A stretch of 64,000 nt of DNA from Dromiciops gliroides (GCF_019393635.1 NC_057861.1:378372315-378436314), one strand, 5' to 3'; numbered from the stretch's first letter, positions 1-11,838 are shown. The notes: generated from the letters alone by a model not told the origin. Translations and numbers: made by a program.

Positions 1-145
1 TTATATGAGAAAACTCATTAAACTGTTCATAATATTTTATTTCCCACTCCCCAGAACTTCCATGTTTGACCAATATACCCCAATGTAGTAAAAGATGAGC
101 AATCCCATATTACTGAAACATTTATAGCAGGACTTTTGTAACAGC

Positions 146-147
<2 letters not shown>

Positions 148-208
<61 letters not shown>

Positions 209-305
209 AGAAATAAGAAAGAAAGAAAGAAAGAAAGAAGGAGAGAAGGAAGGAAGGAAAGAAGGAAGAAAGAAATAAATGAAGAGGAAGAAAAGAAAAA
301 GAAAA
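148..305. repeat. (GAAA)n / (GAAG)n purine microsatellite
   Basis: A long tetranucleotide purine tract, mostly GAAA, passes into GAAG and then irregular A/G sequence. The complementary strand is all pyrimidine, which creates long but meaningless open frames of Ser/Phe/Leu. No SINE body adjoins it. Confidence 0.95.
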
Positions 306-1854
306 AAGAAAACAAATCACACACTTGTTCAAGTTATTTTAAAATAAAACTAATGGACTAATACTGCATAATAAAAAATGATAAATTAAGCAACTCAGAA
401 AAAACATGAGATTTTCCTTAACTGGCATAAAGCATGTCAAAGCAGGAGAATAATATAGACACTCATGTCATTGAGTTAAATGAAAACAGCATTAAATCTA
501 AGTTTAATATTTATTAATTATAATAGAAATCTTGGATATAGAGCAGAAATGTCCTTTTTTATCAGTATAGAAGTGGATATTTTACAGAGATGAAATGCCC
601 AGTGTGCTATGATTGACCATCATGACTGCTTCATTTGTATTGGCTTCTCTCTCTTTATTACAAGGGAGTTCTCATTGTATATACAAGATGATTTGCATTT
701 TTTAAATAAGGGATTTTAGAAAGAAAAAACGGCATCAATTAAACTTACTTAACAAATTATTTAGATTTAATTAAGGAAATTTATTTATTATATATGCAAG
801 AACTGGTGCCACAAGGCAGTAATATTCCTATTTTTGTTGGTTAATAATTTGAATATATGAGTTTTGGTTATAGTGCAATATTGCACTAGTTTCTTAATTA
901 ATAAAGTATAATCACGCTGCAAGCATGCTCATTTTGATCTTTGTTTGTATTACTTCAAAACACCTAAAACTGACATCTCATTTCTTCAACATAAATCTTC
1001 AATTGTGTCCATAGCCCTCTAAATTTATTCATTTTAGTTTATGAAGTTGGTCTTAGTACTACTTTTACCATGGAGTAGGATTTGAAAAGTCAACTAGTCA
1101 CAGTCCTATATATCTTTCTTTCTTTTATTATTTTTTTCTTTCTTTTTTTAGAAAGTGAGTAACTGGAATGTTTAAAAATCTTTTAGGTGAAGAAATCACT
1201 CAGAACACTTCCTTTGACAAATGATAGGAGAATCAAGTGGTGTTTAAGGAAGGTTGCTAAAATTCATTGAACTATAAGATGAATGGCAGAGGTCAGGAAA
1301 CCTACTTGAAGCTCCAAAAATTCACTTTAAAAAATAGTGGAGACATGCTGTAATAAAATTTGAGTGCCTATCAAAATTTCACTGGAGAACTTGATGTGAA
1401 AAGCATCTGTCATAACAGTGAGTATTTAATGCAGTGAGGCTGAATACTTAACTGTAGACGTGAACACATCTTTCTTTGCCGTCACACAAACTAGGGAGTA
1501 TGTGGTGTTCAGGGAGGACTAGCACCTTTGGTATGAAGGTAATCTCTTTTAAGGGCTGTTCATCCACCTTTACTGTCCACCTGTCACTCAACTTTTATAC
1601 ATGACTCCAAGAAGCTGTAGCATGTGTGGTGGCCATACCCCAGTAAAATAATCTCAACAGATGAGCAAAATGAGGTTGAGGGTAGCAGACAGGCCTCAAA
1701 CCTGTCACTTAGTTAGGAAGATGTTATCCCAAGTAAGTGAAGACTTTGCCTGGCAGAATAGGTGGATAAGAATATTTTGTTCCAGTGGCCTGGAAAACAG
1801 CTGAAGGAGCACTTAGTGCACACTGTGAGCTCTTAGAGGTTGGTCATACTTCAC
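306..1854. other. Anonymous AT-rich intergenic DNA
   Basis: No coding frame, RNA gene or recognisable recent transposon was seen. The stretch is AT-rich and unique-looking apart from short T-runs near 1120-1150. Strongly decayed repeats could be present but cannot be named by eye. Confidence 0.5.
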
Positions 1855-2065
1855 AAATCATTCACTGCATCCTGGGCCTTTACTAGTCATTTTGACTTTT
1901 GTCTTGACACTGGAATTCAGTAACCCTGGGAAAGAGAATGAAGCTGACAGCTTCGTGTAATTCTGACTCAATTGAATCCAATTCACACTCAAGTCAAGAC
2001 ATAGCCCTGTGATATCATTGGTTCTCTTGAATACCAAAGACAAACAACAACAACAATGATGACAA
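1855..2065 (-). repeat. Unclassified dispersed repeat with a (CAA)n-type end
   Basis: The block contains CATTCACTGCATCCTGGGCC near its left end and ends in a short (ACA)n run at about 2041-2055. A related block in the opposite orientation lies at 11966-12085, where the 'GTCCTT.ATTCT..AAGA.GACCAACATGACAT' pattern recurs. From memory such sequences are dispersed in marsupial genomes, but I cannot assign a family. Orientation is arbitrary: minus is given because the CAA end would be a tail on plus and the related copy reads the other way. Confidence 0.45.
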
Positions 2066-2329
2066 CAACTGAGACTCATTGTGTATTATCAGATTTCTCT
2101 GGCATTTCAGTAGATTCCCTACTGGGGAAAACAAATGAACATAGCAGGAAATTGGCCAAATTCAGACTTAGCTCATATAAAGATTTATCAGAAAGCCAAA
2201 GATCCAAGAGTGACCAGCAAAGAAAACTAAGCAGGCTGATGATGTTGAGCTCTCTGCCTATTTGCTGCAATAAAGTTCAAGGCAGCTCATCTATAAAAGA
2301 TTCAAGGGAGAAAACCATGGGAGGCTGAA

Positions 2330-3384
2330 CAAGTGTTGACAACTGATATTCAGGGCTGCATTCTAAAAACAAATGTAACAATAATAAATTAACAGTTTAT
2401 AGTAAATTAATAACCCTAGAATATTTATAGCAAAGATAGTCCCAGTCTAGATTCCATTTTCTGTAACTCTCATATCCTTTCTCAATGAGATTTCAAAGGT
2501 TCAAGCCCATGTTCCATTCTCTTGTTTCAGTTATAATGAATCATACAAAGGCAACTTCCATTTTTCACTTCATCTTTATGATATAATTCAATGACCAGAC
2601 CACACAAGGGAATAAATAGGATCTTTATATCATTTCTATATGTTTGTAAAAAAACAAGCATTTTTCACATCTTGGATCATATTGACTGTTATATTAATTC
2701 ATCTAAACATTCCTGTTATCTAAAAGTTCCAAAATGGTAACTTGTACAATTATTCAACTATTACCTTCTAATTCATATATATGATCTTTTATATTCCAAA
2801 ACTATCCTTTCTTAGAGTAATGATCACTCAGAGAATAGGCATATTCTTCATGGAGTATACAGGACAAACTAATGAAGTAGAGGAATAAAATATTAGAACT
2901 TCGATTTATACTTATTCTTAAGAAGAAAATTAAGCTATATGAATGTTAATATAAAGATTGGCACTGGTGCCCTCACTAACTCCACATTTCTGATAATCAC
3001 ATATGGAACATAGAATATTTAAAGGAAGCATGTTGTATGACACAACAGAGGAGATGACATGGCACTTTCACTGATTTGTTTGCCTTTAGTATGTATTATT
3101 GTAGTGTATATGTACTGATTAAATAGATTTGGAATTATTTTAGCTAATTTTTGATGAACTACACATTCAAAAAAAAGAAATATGAGTTAAAAAGAAGCTA
3201 TAAATTAAAAACATTAATAATATGAGCCTAAGCAAAAAAAGAAAAGTTTTTGACAACAAAATTACATATAGACATGTTTACCAACATAATTTTTAAAAAT
3301 TGTGCTTGTCATAGCATGTGTTTCTTTCAAGAGTAATATTATTTTATACATGTATGATAATATTATATATCTGAACTAGAAAGA
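2330..3384. other. Anonymous AT-rich intergenic DNA
   Basis: AT-rich sequence with no supportable gene or recognisable element. Frames are short and stop-rich. Confidence 0.45.
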
Positions 3385-3535
3385 ACATTAATGATCTTCT
3401 AGCCTAGTCACTCTGCCCTGAACACCATTTTATAGGAAAAAAATCAACAGGCCCAGGGAGGAATATAATAGGTATTAGAGGGAGAATTTTAATTCAGGTT
3501 CCTTGACTACAACTTGTTGCTTTTTTGCACAAATT
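3385..3535 (-). repeat. Decayed MIR/THER-type SINE relic
   Basis: The order of features fits a reversed MIR-class SINE: a segment like 'GATCTTCTAGCC...', a 'CATTTTATAGG' stretch, a 'CAGGCCCAGGGAGG' stretch, then an 'AATTCAGGTTCC' stretch matching the inverted tRNA-like B-box region. Divergence is high, so boundaries are approximate. Confidence 0.45.
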
Positions 3536-3831
3536 TTAGTTATCATAAACATTAATAACTTTCTTTTTATTCATCAGTATTACTTGAGAAGAAATTACTG
3601 AACAATATATATTAATACTTTATGAATGAGAATATTAATAACAGAAATAAAGCAAGGTGTAAGAGAAATTGAATATGCTACACTATCTTTCATGTCTTTT
3701 CACATTTCAAAGTCACCCACAACTTCAACCATACCATCTAGGGAAATTTCTTCTGAAGCCAAGTCTGAGAAAAAGGGAACAAAATAGGAAAAAAATGGTG
3801 AATCCTCATATATGGTGTTAGTAATTTAAAA

Positions 3832-3834
<3 letters not shown>

Positions 3835-3917
<83 letters not shown>
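3835..3917. repeat. (AT)n microsatellite, about 83 bp
   Basis: Uninterrupted alternating AT of roughly 41 units after a short A-run. It is self-complementary and could extrude a cruciform or hairpin. It is probably polymorphic in length. Confidence 0.97.
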
Positions 3918-3920
<3 letters not shown>

Positions 3921-4239
3921 GGAGGAGCCTAAAAGAGGAAAGGAATGATGAATCACTATCTTGCTTTCTATAGTCCTGGTGTTGGGTCAGTGACACAACA
4001 TCTATCTAGAAAAATCTCACTGTCTAATGCATCTAAGTATCCCTAGATCAAGGTTTATTCCTCCTGTCATCTTTCCATGCTTTCCTAAAGCCCTGTATGT
4101 GATAGGATCAGAGCAAAATCTCCAGCAAACAATATGGGGAGTAGAGTGTTTCTGCCCGAACAGTGAACATTGATCTCCAACATCTTGATCTCCTTGGCAT
4201 TTTGTAAGACATTTCTATACCCTTAGTACTTGATAAAGA

Positions 4240-4370
4240 TGATTAAGAAATCATTAAATTCAAATCTCCCATTTTAAAGATGAGAAAATTAAATCCAACA
4301 AACTCAATGACTGGTCTAATGTATCACAGCTAATAAAAGGAAAGATGAGAGTAGAATAATGACTTACTTT
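4240..4370 (-). repeat. Decayed MIR/THER-type SINE relic
   Basis: Contains 'CTCCCATTTTAAAGATGAGAAAATTAAATCC' in broken form, then a weak 'GGTCTAATGTATCACAGCTAATAA', which is the reversed MIR core order (CATTTTACAGATGAGGAAACTGAGGC followed by AAGGTCACACAGCTAGTAA). Boundaries are approximate. Confidence 0.5.
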
Positions 4371-4784
4371 TCCATTGGGTGATTTTTTTTCACCCTCAAG
4401 CATAGAAAAGTTGGGGAAGAGCAGGGGATATAATTAAATGTGCATGTGGAAGTGATGTAGTTTTGCTGATCCAGTAGAAATTAGGTGAATCTAAGGAATT
4501 TGAAATTGTAATTGTCAATCTAGTTTTCCTAATAAACATTTAGTGTAATTAGAGAATCCAAAGTTGTAAACTGTACTAATGTCTGCTTGCTTCTGCTTTA
4601 ATATAAATAGTCATTAGGGAGAAGGGAAGTTCGTTTGCAAAGTGCAGCATCATATAATGGTTAGGGTGTTGGAATAGGAGGGGTCAGGAGGATCTAGTTT
4701 CAAATGCCACCTAAAGAGCCTCACAAACAGCAAAGTGTAAAACAAGTCAGCTATCTTCCTCCCCTCCCTATGCAAACGTACGCA

Positions 4785-4785
4785 T

Positions 4786-4822
<37 letters not shown>
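4785..4822. repeat. (CA)n microsatellite
   Basis: About 18 CA units, starting after a GCATG motif and ending before TTGTACC. Confidence 0.95.
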
Positions 4823-4823
<1 letters not shown>

Positions 4824-6028
4824 TGTACCTCAGCAGAGGAAAGAAGTGAATTATGCCTTATTTATTTGGGGACTAATCATGAACAACCTACTTATATGAT
4901 TTAAATTTAGCAAATGCCTTTAAATATTTTAAAGATGTCAAAATATGTCAATCCACCAATATCAAAACTTCTAGAATGGACTAGTGAAGTAATATTTCTA
5001 TACATAAAACTTTCTTCCCACTCAAGGATTTGTACTTCTTGAATCTCTGCATAAAATCACTCTCACTCACTTCTAAATCTAAAATCTGTGGGAGTGAGCA
5101 AAATATTCTTTATGATGGAAATAATTAATGCTTTGCCAAAATCAACTGGTACCATTGTTCTCTTTAAGAAAGACTTTTAGATATTCATATGGTCTTCTCA
5201 GTCAGGTATTTCAATTATTAAATATTTCTTGAGAATGTCCATGAACAAAAAATAAAGAATTTGATCCATAGAACTATCTGGAGGGAATATTTAAAATGGC
5301 AAAGTTGATTAAAATGTTCTTTGATTGAACATTTTATTTATCAATGACAAATTTACTAAAACTCTTTAGTGTTTGGATGTATCTTGTTGAGACACTCATT
5401 TATAAGGTTATTTGTTTTGTTCTCCTTCATGTGAAAGATCAGACCTCACTGAAAGCCTATTACTATTTACGTCTTTAGTGCATGGGGTTTATGTACTTGG
5501 TACATAGCCCAGAGCCTCCCCATATGGAAAAACCACTCTCCTATTATCTCTGCTTCTTACAATTCCACTTTGTCATCCCTGTATCTTTGACTTTGAACTG
5601 GGTAGTAGAGACAAAACTCCCACTTCATACCTGTACCCATTGCAGTGCCCTGATTATGCTGAAATTTGGGTCTGGGACCTCCTCTTTCCTTAGTGTACAG
5701 CTGCTCCTTGGGGTGTTAGAGTGCTCTAATTGGTAGTATCCACAGATTTAAATGTCCGTTTCCTTATGCCATTCTGGGCTGGAAACATGACTCATTGTGA
5801 GTTTTTTTCTATATTCTCTCATTAGGATTTTCTCTCATACATTTTATATTTGATAAAGATTTCTGGAATGGAGTTTGGCAATACTACTTTCTATCTTGGC
5901 TCTGCCCAACAATGCACTTTGTTTCTCAGAAAGATAAGAACTAAAATCATAACTACGCTTTAGATTCACTCTCCTCTACTGATGTTAACTGTATTTTTGT
6001 CACGTTTTTAATAGCTGTATTCCCCTGT
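4823..6028. other. Anonymous intergenic DNA
   Basis: No gene or clear repeat was seen. A frame of 84 codons at 5482-5736 (plus) has no recognisable domain, and its start codon has no supporting context, so it is not called. Confidence 0.4.
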
Positions 6029-6045
6029 CAAATATACAAACAATA

Positions 6046-6175
6046 GGGGCAGCTGGTGGCACGTAGATAGAGCACCGGCCCTGGATTCAGGAGTACCTGA
6101 GTTAAATCCGGCCTCAGACACTTAACACTATCTGTGTGACCCTGGGCAAGTCATGTAACCCAATTGCGCTGCAAA
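6046..6175 (+). repeat. WSINE/WALLSI-type SINE
   Basis: The complete head-to-tail SINE runs from GGGGCAGCTGGTGGCAC to a short A-rich tail. It is flanked by an imperfect target duplication, CAAATATACAAACAAT at 6029-6044 and AAATATATAAACAATA at 6176-6191. It has a one-base deletion in the head (GCTGGTGG for GCTAGGTGG). Confidence 0.93.
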
Positions 6176-6191
6176 AAATATATAAACAATA

Positions 6192-7610
6192 ACAATTGTG
6201 TATGGCTCTTGGCTTTGGAACATAGCTTATGCAGGAGGGAGTAATATCTCTGTCATGCTTGGATGCATTTTCTAGCCTGGAAAATAGTTCTGGAAGAGCT
6301 ATTTGACTATATATGAATAATGTCTTTTCTCTCCTGGATGCCATTCCTCCACCCCTCCCCCCAACCCCACACCAGCAGAGTGATTTTTCACTTGCTTCAA
6401 GATACTGTGAGGATTTTGCAACTTGGCTTCTTAGGCTGTGACCACAAGGACTTCAGACAGCTGAAAAGGATTCCTTTTATTTTATTTTATTTTTTGTCAC
6501 AATGACTATGTCCAGTGGGGAAGAAATAGGCAAATACTCTTCAAGGAAGTTTAAATGAAAAACTACTAAACAAAGTCTAAATAGTGTAGGAATCATTTTG
6601 TGATGTGGGAAAATAAAGTTATAATTTAAAAATGCTCACCAATGAGATTCAATAGCAAAAATTATGAGACTGAATTCCAAGTCAATATAAGTAAGCATGG
6701 TAAGAAAGTAGAAAAACCACTTTGCCCTCTGGCTTCTTTTCAAACACATTGTATTCTTTGGTAAAGTGCACAAAGCTGAACCAGGTTGTATATTTTTCAA
6801 AGTTAAATGTCTTAAAAATGAATTAAAATCCTATCATGCAATGAAACCTAATTAATGTTACGAATTTTGTTGCTCTTGAATGTAAGGAGTGGAGAGGGAT
6901 TTTATTTCATACATAATGTCATGCAATGGCATAAGACAATTACAATTGGAAATGGGCAGTGGTCTTTCCTCAAATGCATAATAATAAATATGGCAACCTT
7001 TTAAATTATCTTGCCTTTGCTCTTATGATCTTGTAGAACTATAAAGAGAGTTTTCATCTAATGCCAGAACTATGATATTCCCAGGAGAAATGTATATCCT
7101 AGAAACATAAGAAAGCTATTTATTGATAAGAAAATATGTCTTGAATTAAATTCAAAGCTATTTTTGACTAAACTTTTAGTCTATTAACTGAAACCCATAG
7201 CAACCTGAACTTTTATGAATGTTTGTGGAAGTTAAATGAATGAGAAATAGATATACACATCAGTTCTGTGACTTTTTTTTTAGTTATACATATACATGCA
7301 TCTATATATTCCAATTCCTGACTGAATATTTCACTGGCTGTATCCCATACCTAGAATTTTCTTCTGCCTCATTTTTGCTACCTGGATTCCTTGGCTTTTT
7401 TCAAGTATCTGCTAAAATCCAATTTTCTTCAAGAAATCTTCCCCATCTCCCTTAAAGTTATTGCCTACCCTCAGTTGATTAGTTTCCATTTATCTTGTTT
7501 ATAGTTATTTTGTACCTAGTTGTTTTCCTTCTGCTTCTCGTGAGAGTAGGAGACATCTTTTTGTCTTCTTTTCATTTTCACTGCTCAGTATAGCATTTGT
7601 ACAGTGTATT
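6192..7610. other. Anonymous AT-rich intergenic DNA
   Basis: Nothing supportable was found. There are short T-runs and several frames under 80 codons, none with a recognisable domain. Confidence 0.4.
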
Positions 7611-7845
7611 GTTCAGTTGTTCAGTTGTGCTTGACTCTTCATGACACTGTGGGCCATACTGTCTATTCCATTGTGTTTTCTTGGCAAAGATACTGGATTT
7701 ACCATTTCCTTCTCCAAAGAATTAAGGTAAACAGAGGCTATTCCTTGCCCAGGATCACATAGCTAATAAATATAGCCAGATTTGAACTCAGATCTTCTGT
7801 ACTCCAGGCCCAGTACTCTAGCCACTTCACCACCTTGCTGTCTCC
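7611..7845 (-). repeat. MAR1-type SINE (RTE-tailed)
   Basis: On the minus strand the element reads from a tRNA-like head (reverse of GAACTCAGATCTTC at about 7786 and of the CCAC..CACC block) through a middle section (CTTGGCAAAGATACTGGA) to a GTTCAGTTGTGCTTGACTC end. This last part is the type shared with RTE/BovB 3' ends. It is near full length and moderately diverged. Confidence 0.75.
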
Positions 7846-7932
7846 TAAGCAAACAGAGGTTAAGTGCCTTGCCCAAGATCATACAGATAGTATGTGATAC
7901 TAGTTTTGAACTCAGGTCCTCTTGACTTCTTT
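7846..7932 (-). repeat. SINE fragment (MIR/MAR1-like)
   Basis: A partial reversed SINE: AGAGGTTAAGTGCCTTGCCC, then AAGATCATACAG, then a tRNA-like TTTTGAACTCAGGTCC. It abuts the larger MAR1 copy, so this may be a tandem insertion. Confidence 0.6.
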
Positions 7933-7939
7933 GGTAAAT

Positions 7940-8130
7940 AGTTGGCTCTGCATGGATCCAGCATGAAGTTATGAAGACCTCATATTCCTGAATTCAAATC
8001 TCACCTCAGACTTACTAACCTTTGTTTGCCTCATTTCCTCACCTATAAAAGTAAATGGAGGAAGAAATGGCAAATTCCTCAAATACCTAAGAAAAGAAAA
8101 CCCCAAATGGGGTTATAAAGAGTGGCACAC
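7940..8130 (+). repeat. MAR1-type SINE
   Basis: On the plus strand: a head with a block like GAATTCAAATCTCACCTCAG, then CTCATTTCCTCACCTATAAA, then GGAGGAAGAAATGGCAAA and a CCCCAAATGGGGTTATAAAG segment. This order matches MAR1 in the direction opposite to the copy at 7611. The pair therefore forms an inverted arrangement. Confidence 0.65.
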
Positions 8131-8154
8131 ACTTGTAAAATTACTGAATAGCAG

Positions 8155-8280
8155 TTTTTTCTTCTTCTCCTCCTCCTTCTTCTCCTTCTCCTCCTCCTCC
8201 TCCTTCTCCTGCTTCTCCTCGTCCTCCTTCTCCTGCTCTCCTTTTGCTCCTTCTGTTTCTGCTTCTGCTTCTCCTCACTA
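8155..8280. repeat. (CTT/CTC)n polypyrimidine tract
   Basis: About 125 bases of nearly pure C/T on the plus strand, with irregular CTT, CTCC and CTGCTT units. It adjoins the end of the MAR1 copy, so it may have grown from that tail. Confidence 0.9.
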
Positions 8281-9635
8281 GACCACTACTTTAGGAATTA
8301 ATGCAGAAAAATATTTTATTCATTTTCATGTGTCCTCCAGTACCCCAAATGTTATTAATAGATAATTACTAGTACTCTAATGTAATCATAATTCTGACTG
8401 CAATGAAGATAAAAACATGGACAGTGATGTATCTTTTTTTGGATTTGTCACTCTTGTTCTTACCAGGAAGGACAGCAAAATATAATGATACATGCATAAT
8501 ACTATAAAAACAATCCATACAAGCTCATCCATCTAATAGCATCATCTCACACCCCCTCCACAGCCAGATAATCTATTGGCAATGATAGTTATAAGCCAGG
8601 TAGAAGCTGTGAATCATGTTAGAGTTGCTATAATAATGTGATAGAAAAAAAAGTGAACTTTAGCTTCCTGGTTTTGTTATAATTAATAAAGAGTACACCC
8701 ATAGCATAGACAGAAAATTAGTTTTCCTGCATTATAATAATTTCATATTGATAAAGACTAAGTGAGATAATTGGCTTGGGATCAGAGAAACATGAGATCA
8801 AATTTTAACACGGATACTTACTATCTTTGTGACCACCACCCCCTAGTCACCTCATGTGTTATATTGCTACCTAATGACACATAATTTATAGGGTTTGTTG
8901 TGAGGATAAAGTGATATAATATATTGAAACCATTAAAAAAAAAACCTTTAAAACCCCTCACTAAATGTTAGGCAATTATTGTTTTTTATAGATTTACTTA
9001 GTGTTTTCTGACATAAGATGTATAAATAAGAATTCCCATTTTTATAAAATCTGTATTTATAGAAATGCCATTTATTTTGAAATCTGATACAGAGGACAAT
9101 AATTTTCTTTAGCGATATTTTCTTTTTGTGCATAGGGTCAGATCAACAAAGTTTAAACTTACTGGCTAATTATAATTAAAAAACCAGTGCTACTTTTAAG
9201 TTGGGATTACATGAATTTGTGTTCTCAGGCATTCACGAGTAGATGAATATATTCGTTTCATTTCCTCTAAGTGTACAATATTATGTTGCCAAAATTGGGA
9301 TCACTCTTTTTATTGGTTCAATAAAATAGTCCAATATCTTAACCAGTTCAATTAAGAAAAGTAGATTGCATTCATTCACAAAGGTACATTAAGTTTTATT
9401 GTGAGTTAAATCCCTAGTTGATCTTGTGATCAAAAAATAAAAAAGTAATCTTAAAGCAAATACCCATATTCATTACAGTCTTCTCAAGTATACAAATCAT
9501 CTTCATTATATATTCCATGCAAAGACCAAAGCTAAGGCAATACAAAAAAAAAAGAAAAAGAAAAATAGAAATAATATGGACATAAATGAACAGGGAAAAG
9601 ATTCTAGGAATGGAAAGAGGCAAAATGAGGGAAGC
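8281..9635. other. Anonymous AT-rich DNA with a possible MIR relic
   Basis: A faint plus-strand MIR-like series lies at about 8765-8925 (CAAATTTTAACACGGATACTTACT, then TTTGTGACC, then GTTGTGAGGATAAAGTGATA, each broken by changes). The rest is anonymous, and no gene is supportable. Confidence 0.4.
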
Positions 9636-10653
9636 TATCTATTTGAAGGGGAAATGGAATGTTGCCTCAGAAGGAGAACTAGCAAGCCAGGTTAATAACA
9701 CAGAAATCTGGAAAATTATGTACTGGTAACATGTGGGTAGAGTTTTAAATGCCATTCTGGATATTATAAGTAATAGTAGTAGGCTTTCACCAGTCTCAGA
9801 CGACCATGGATCAGCACCTTGAAGACACACAGGCCACAGTGTGGCTATGCGGTCTGATATGGGATCTGCAGCTCCTGCCGCAACAAGGACATTGGAAAAC
9901 TGTGCTCTCTGTTGCCCATTCCTGAGTCTCATTTGTTTTTCTTCCTCCAGTACTTGGAGACACATCTCAGCTGTGCACAAGCTGCTCCTGAGTACTGAAC
10001 TCCATGTGGCATGGTCCTTGGCCATCTCCTCCCAACTGCCAGTGTCTATTCCCAGAACCCTCAAGTCTCGCTTGCATATATCTTTGTAGCAAAACTGGGG
10101 GCGTACAGCAGGTCTTTGGCCTGAGGCTGACTTGCCATAGAGTAGGTCTTAGGAATGAGCCAATCTTGGCATGCACTGAACATGACCAAGCCAGCACAGC
10201 TGTCTTTGTTTCAGTAGCCTGTAGATGTTCAGAAGTTGCACGTGTTGGAGCGCTTCAGAGTTGGTGATCCTATCTGACCAAGATATGCCAAGGATGCGCC
10301 AAAGGCAGTGTATGTGGAAGCTGTTAAGCTTCTTCTCTTGTCTAGTGTATGTAGTCCATGTTTCACTGCCATACAGTAAGGTACTCAGGACGCGTGCTCT
10401 ATAGAAGGCAAATTTGGTTCATCTTGTCAGTTTACTGTTTGCCCAGACACCCTTGGCAAGCTTAGCCATGGTTGAAGTAGCTTTCCCAATCCTCTGATTG
10501 ATCTCAGAATCAAGTGACAAATTGTAACTGACAATATAGCCAAGATACAAGAAATGGCTTATGACATCCAACTGGTAGCTACAGATGTGAATTGATGGAG
10601 GCGACATAGCACTCTGACATGTGACTTTCATCTTTTTAAGATTAATGGTTAGG

Positions 10654-10812
10654 AGGGGCTGCTAGGTGGCGCAGTGGATAGAGCACCGGCCCTGGAGTCA
10701 GGAGGACCTGAGTTCAAATCCAGCCTCAGACACTTAACACTTACTAGCTGTGTGACCTTGGGCATGTCACAACCCCAATTGCCTCACTAAAAAAAAAAAA
10801 AAAAAAAAAAAA
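10654..10812 (+). repeat. WSINE-type SINE, first of two at one site
   Basis: A complete SINE with a long poly(A). The target duplication AAGATTAATGGTTAGG lies at 10638-10653 and 10813-10828. It interrupts the minus-strand LINE relic. Confidence 0.95.
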
Positions 10813-10828
10813 AAGATTAATGGTTAGG

Positions 10829-10983
10829 GGCAACTAGGTGGCATAGTGGATAGAGCACCGGCCCTGGAGTCAGAAAGACCTGAGTTCAAATCCTGCCTCA
10901 GACAGTTGACACTTAACTAGCTGTGTGACCCTGGGCAAGTCACTTAACCCCAATTGCCTTACAAAAAAAACAAAACAAAAAAA
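10829..10983 (+). repeat. WSINE-type SINE, second at the same site
   Basis: A second complete SINE begins exactly after the right target duplication of the first and is followed by a third copy of AAGATTAATGGTTAGG (10984-10999). The tail is A-rich with CAAAA units. Confidence 0.95.
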
Positions 10984-11838
10984 AAGATTAATGGTTAGGC
11001 CAAAGTCCAAGCAAGCTTGGGAGAAACGATCCATCAGGTCTGCAATTCATGTTCTGAGTGACAGTAAGTGTGGCATCATTGCCAAAAAGCAGGTCTCTAA
11101 GGGTGCTACCTCTCATTCTGTTTTGGATCTCAGATGTGAAACGTTGAACAGGCCTCCATCCAACTGGGAATGCAGAGATGCCATAGTTGATGAACCAAAA
11201 GCATTGATGTAACAGCATGGAGAAGAAAATTCCAAACAGCGTGGGAGCAAGCACGCGATCCTTGCTTGACTCTGCTGTTTATGCTGAATGCTCAGAGGTG
11301 TTGCCTTCAAACTGTACGACACCCTCCATTTGCAATGAAAGGAGGCGAATCCAGCTATGGAGTTGTAGGGGGGCAACCAATTTCTCGAGAGAATTCGAAG
11401 ACCTTCTCTGTTAACCATATCAAATGCTTTGGTCAGGTCTAGAAGGCAATGAAGAGGGGTTTTCTTGTTCTCTGCACTTTCCTTGCAGTTGGTGAAGTGA
11501 GAAAATGATATCGATAGTTGACCTCCCTGCTCGAAAGCCACATTGTGATTTGGGGTAAACACAGTTGGCAAGTTTACACAGTCTAAGAAAGATGACCTTG
11601 GCAAACATCTTTGCAATGACACTGAGAAGTGAATTCCTCTGTAGTTGTTACAGTCACTCCTGTCTCCACTGTTCTTATAAAGAGTAACTATATGGGCATC
11701 ATGCATATCCTGTGGCACTTCACCTTCTTTCCAGCACAACAATTCATGCAGGGGTTTTAAGAGAATGTTTTTAGAGCATTTGATCAATTCAGCTGTGATA
11801 CCGTCTGCACCAGGAGCTTTTCTTATAATTAATAGCAT

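Larger units (their letters stand above)
9770..11838 (-). pseudogene. Broken non-L1 LINE: reverse transcriptase to C-terminal zinc finger
   Basis: On the minus strand, several frames line up as the 3' two thirds of a non-LTR retrotransposon. From the 5' side: RKAPGADGITAE near 11820, a GDRSDCNNYRGI block, then SQCGFRAGRSTIDIIF in another frame at 11420-11608. Next come LDLTKAFDMVNREGL (reverse transcriptase palm, first catalytic Asp) and an FLYLGYIVS..LSLDSEINQRIGKA block at 10419-10631. The C-terminal part reads LNSFH..., W.RILGISWSDRITN, then GIDTGSWEEMAKD. In yet another frame around 9820-9895 there is a CPCCGRSC..HIRPHSH..C finger ending at a TGA. The frame changes many times and two SINEs split it, so it cannot be made as a protein. 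Its RT motifs differ from those of the L1, L2 and RTE pieces in this window. It resembles a LINE type common in fish and reptiles, but I do not name the family. The 5' part (endonuclease) is missing and L2 sequence starts at the break. Confidence 0.8.

Noticed and set aside
27..332. Minus-strand frames of about 100 codons rich in Ser, Phe and Leu
   Set aside because: They are the translation of the GAAA/GAAG microsatellite and have no other content.
6046..6175. Functional tRNA gene within the SINE copies
   Set aside because: The GAGTTCAAATCC box resembles a tRNA B box, but the sequence around it does not form a full cloverleaf and recurs in all SINE copies.
9841..10267. Plus frames of 82-87 codons opposite the LINE relic
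   Set aside because: Shadows of the minus-strand reverse transcriptase C-terminal region, whose motifs are recognisable on the minus strand only.
10925..11212. 95-codon plus frame starting MTLGKSLNPNCL
   Set aside because: The start lies in a SINE and the rest is antisense LINE. The same SINE-derived peptide recurs in other SINE-crossing frames (for example 61749 and 62472).
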